Source: Chloroflexota bacterium (GTDB lineage: Bacteria > Chloroflexota > Dehalococcoidia > Lucifugimonadales > Lucifugimonadaceae). Taken from it: 64,000 nucleotides of DNA. Of the stretch, positions 62,009-64,000 are shown piece by piece. The stretch is taken from assembly GCA_027624075.1 (NCBI GenBank), contig JAQBUH010000001.1:149150-213149 (forward strand), written 5' to 3'. Each line of letters starts with the position of its first letter. Within the stretch, counting starts at the first letter, position 1. Made by a program: the position numbers and the translations under genes. The notes beneath the pieces were generated by a model. The model did no database searches, was not told the DNA's origin, and was given only the letters and a program-made list of their open reading frames with translations.

Positions 62009-64000
62009 ATGTTCCGGAGCGAGGCCTTGCGACCAACCTTTGCCGTTCTGTTGGCCATAGTGTTTTCGGCGCTTTTTGTCTTTGCGCTGCTGGTCAGCCG
62101 CGTGGTCAACACCGCCGGTGATCCGGGTGAGGTCGCGGGTCTGATCGAAGAGGCTGACCTGTACGACTTCGTCTACGACCGTCTGCTCGACGCCGCACTG
62201 TCAGATGTGACCACACGGGGTCTATCAGTCGAGACAGGGCTGGACGGATCCAAGACCATTCAGTTCGATGATCCGGCGCAGGCCCAGGCTGCCATCAAGA
62301 GCTTCATCGAGACGGTCTTCCCGAGAGAGTATGTCCAGTTGAAGGTCGAGGAAGCGCTGCGGGGAGTCATCCCGTACGCCTCCGGCCGGAGCGACGGCTT
62401 TGAGATCGACCTTGAGACGGAGCAGCGGATCGACGCTCTGCCTGAGGCCGTGCGGACCGCCGCAAGGCGTATCGGACTAGGCGATATCGTACTGACAGGG
62501 CTTGTAGTCCCCACGGTGCGAGACCTGAGCGGATCGATCACGAATGAGGCCCTGGGGATCGAGCTGACCCCGGATGAGGCTGAAGACGCCGCTCTCCGCA
62601 TCCTGCCGCCTGAGTGGATCGAAACCAGGGTCTTCTCGTTCGCAGACCAGGCAGCGCCATATTTCGCAGGCACGGAAGACAACCTCGATATTGTGATCGC
62701 GTTCACGGACCGTGTTCCGGTAACCGGACAGGTGTTGAAGGACAAGCTCAACGACGAGGACACGCTGGTGCGCCTCGTGTTCGACCAGGTGGTCGGCCCG
62801 CTGGTGGCGCAGTTCGCGGAGGACAGCGCCATCCTTGTGTTCGGCATCGAGATAACCGAGGCTGACATTCAAGAGGCAGTCGAGATCGTTGCGCCAGCCG
62901 CATGGGTCAGGGAGCAGGGTGACGGCATCATCGACGCCTTCGTCGCATGGCTGGTGGGCGCGACGGAAACACTCGAGTACACCTTCGATCTCAGCGAGCG
63001 GAAGACCGACGCAACGGTCCAGCTTGAGGAACTCGCTTTCAGGAAACTGGACGAACAGGTGACTGCGACACCGGTCTGCCAGAGCCCGGCCCAGACGGTC
63101 GGCGCGCTGAACGACGCTCTCCAGGGTGTCTTCCCCTCATGTCTCACAGCGAATGCGTCTGAGCTGCTCAATGTGATGCGTCCGCTGGTGTCAGGTGCAA
63201 TAGTTAACCTCATCAACAACAGCCTGCCTGACCAGATCACCTATTCAGAGAGGGACTTCCGGGCACAGCTTGGACCCGGCTCGCTCGACACGCTCGATAG
63301 TCTGCGTGACCTTGTGATCAACGGGTTCACATTCACAGACGATGACCTTGTCGAGATGATTGCAGGCGATAACGCAGACGCGCAGGCGCTGGCGGATGCG
63401 CGGGAGAACCTCGACATCGCCCGTGCCGGGTTTGTGTTCAACGAGACGGAGTTCACAGACAGGATGGACGCCGACCAGCTGACTGAGTTCAACAGTGTGC
63501 GTGACAGGATCCGCCTCGGTTGGACATTCCGCTGGTTTATCTTCGCCCCAGCGGTCTTGCTGCTAATTGGCGTTTCCCTCATCGGCGGGCGTGGCTGGCA
63601 GGGCAGGTTGAAGTGGGCTGGAGCTCCGGTGGCGGTTGTCGCCATTCTCTTCTTTGCGGCTATCCAGATCGGCTGGGCCTCGACGGTCTTAATTCGAGAG
63701 TCGAGTTTCCCCACCGTGAGCCTGAGCGAGCAGAAACGGGCCGACTATCCCGCGTTAGCGGCGATCATTGATGGCGATGAGCTGCAAAACATGTTTGAAC
63801 GCGTGGGCAGCGCCTGGATGTCGGGACTTGCCATTTCGGCAGTCCCATGGGCAGTCGCAGGTCTTCTGCTGTTTGGACTTGGACTGCTCTATCCGAAGTA
63901 TCGCCAACGTCTGCCTAAGTCTCTCGGCGGGCCTCGCGGCAGTCGGTTGAGACCAGCCTCATCGGCTGATCCCAGCGTCGGCCGGCTTGAGCCGGCCGGC
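62009..64000 (+). CDS. Large unknown membrane-anchored protein, 3' truncated by window edge
   Basis: The frame runs from the ATG at 62009 (GAGGGAGT just before it) to the end of the window, 664 codons without a stop. It is absent from the ORF track because that lists only closed frames. An N-terminal helix (FAVLLAIVFSALFVFALLV) is followed by about 480 residues of acidic, helix-rich sequence, presumably outside the membrane. Two further helices (FIFAPAVLLLIGVSLIG and VAVVAILFFAAIQIG) come after, and another near the end (AVPWAVAGLLLFGLGLLY). Two cysteines (PVCQSP, FPSCLT) may form a disulfide. I do not recognise the family. The several minus-strand frames here are shadows. Confidence 0.85.
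   Translation, partial: MFRSEALRPTFAVLLAIVFSALFVFALLVSRVVNTAGDPGEVAGLIEEADLYDFVYDRLLDAALSDVTTRGLSVETGLDGSKTIQFDDPAQAQAAIKSFIETVFPREYVQLKVEEALRGVIPYASGRSDGFEIDLETEQRIDALPEAVRTAARRIGLGDIVLTGLVVPTVRDLSGSITNEALGIELTPDEAEDAALRILPPEWIETRVFSFADQAAPYFAGTEDNLDIVIAFTDRVPVTGQVLKDKLNDEDTLVRLVFDQVVGPLVAQFAEDSAILVFGIEITEADIQEAVEIVAPAAWVREQGDGIIDAFVAWLVGATETLEYTFDLSERKTDATVQLEELAFRKLDEQVTATPVCQSPAQTVGALNDALQGVFPSCLTANASELLNVMRPLVSGAIVNLINNSLPDQITYSERDFRAQLGPGSLDTLDSLRDLVINGFTFTDDDLVEMIAGDNADAQALADARENLDIARAGFVFNETEFTDRMDADQLTEFNSVRDRIRLGWTFRWFIFAPAVLLLIGVSLIGGRGWQGRLKWAGAPVAVVAILFFAAIQIGWASTVLIRESSFPTVSLSEQKRADYPALAAIIDGDELQNMFERVGSAWMSGLAISAVPWAVAGLLLFGLGLLYPKYRQRLPKSLGGPRGSRLRPASSADPSVGRLEPAG

Overview
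The window looks like part of a GC-rich bacterial chromosome with standard genetic code, dense coding and short gaps. I see no rRNA, tRNA, CRISPR array, phage or insertion sequence. Four things together suggest a marine Chloroflexota (SAR202/Dehalococcoidia-like) or a close relative: a nickel superoxide dismutase with its own maturation protease, the HpnC/D/E route to squalene plus a hopanoid operon, a fused IspD-IspF, and a siroheme-decarboxylase-type heme operon. This placement is inference; no marker gene here proves it.

Layout. 1-5.2 kb: 3' end of a transketolase, typA, a cupin, nickel SOD (sodN) divergent from its protease (sodX), and an aquaporin. 5.3-10.6 kb (minus strand): tetrapyrrole operon made of a fused siroheme decarboxylase (AhbA/B type), a Met8-like precorrin-2 dehydrogenase, hemC, fused cobA-hemD and hemB. 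10.8-25.6 kb (minus strand): one long co-directional run. It starts with a polyprenyl diphosphate synthase, then hpnH, hpnG, hpnA, squalene-hopene cyclase, a YjbQ-family gene, hpnC, hpnD and hpnE. It continues almost without gaps into a 2-hydroxyacid dehydrogenase, FGGY kinase, class II aldolase, a small unknown protein and an NAD-dependent epimerase.

25.9-30.3 kb: heat-shock locus with hsp20 (minus) divergent from dnaJ-hspR-clpC (plus). Both hsp20 and clpC carry single-base frameshifts. Two perfect palindromes lie in the shared promoter region. 30.5-37.4 kb: two tandem VTT/DedA-like membrane proteins, ispDF and cysS (plus), then secG, gatB and pcm (minus). 37.7-43.7 kb: suf operon (sufB, sufC, sufD, a Rieske-type ferredoxin, sufS, sufU) behind a near-consensus sigma70-type promoter and an IscR-type-1-like palindrome.

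43.7-64 kb: a peptide-type ABC lipoprotein, a membrane GAF histidine kinase with two single-domain response regulators, a galE-like epimerase, an alpha-carbonic anhydrase lipoprotein with a repeat linker, an NMT1-like binding protein, a GNAT acetyltransferase, an aldehyde dehydrogenase, a second kinase/regulator pair, an aldo/keto reductase, an RlmB-type methyltransferase, a second hydroxyacid dehydrogenase and an SDR. The right edge cuts a large unknown membrane protein that the ORF track omits because it has no stop inside the window.

How it fits together: isoprenoid precursors (ispDF) feed polyprenyl diphosphate, squalene and hopanoid synthesis. HpnH needs Fe-S clusters supplied by Suf. 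The tetrapyrrole operon makes uroporphyrinogen III, siroheme and probably decarboxylated siroheme. Ni-SOD and the chaperones cover stress. Where the ORF track starts upstream of a plausible ribosome-binding site, or overlaps a neighbour heavily, I moved the start and say so.
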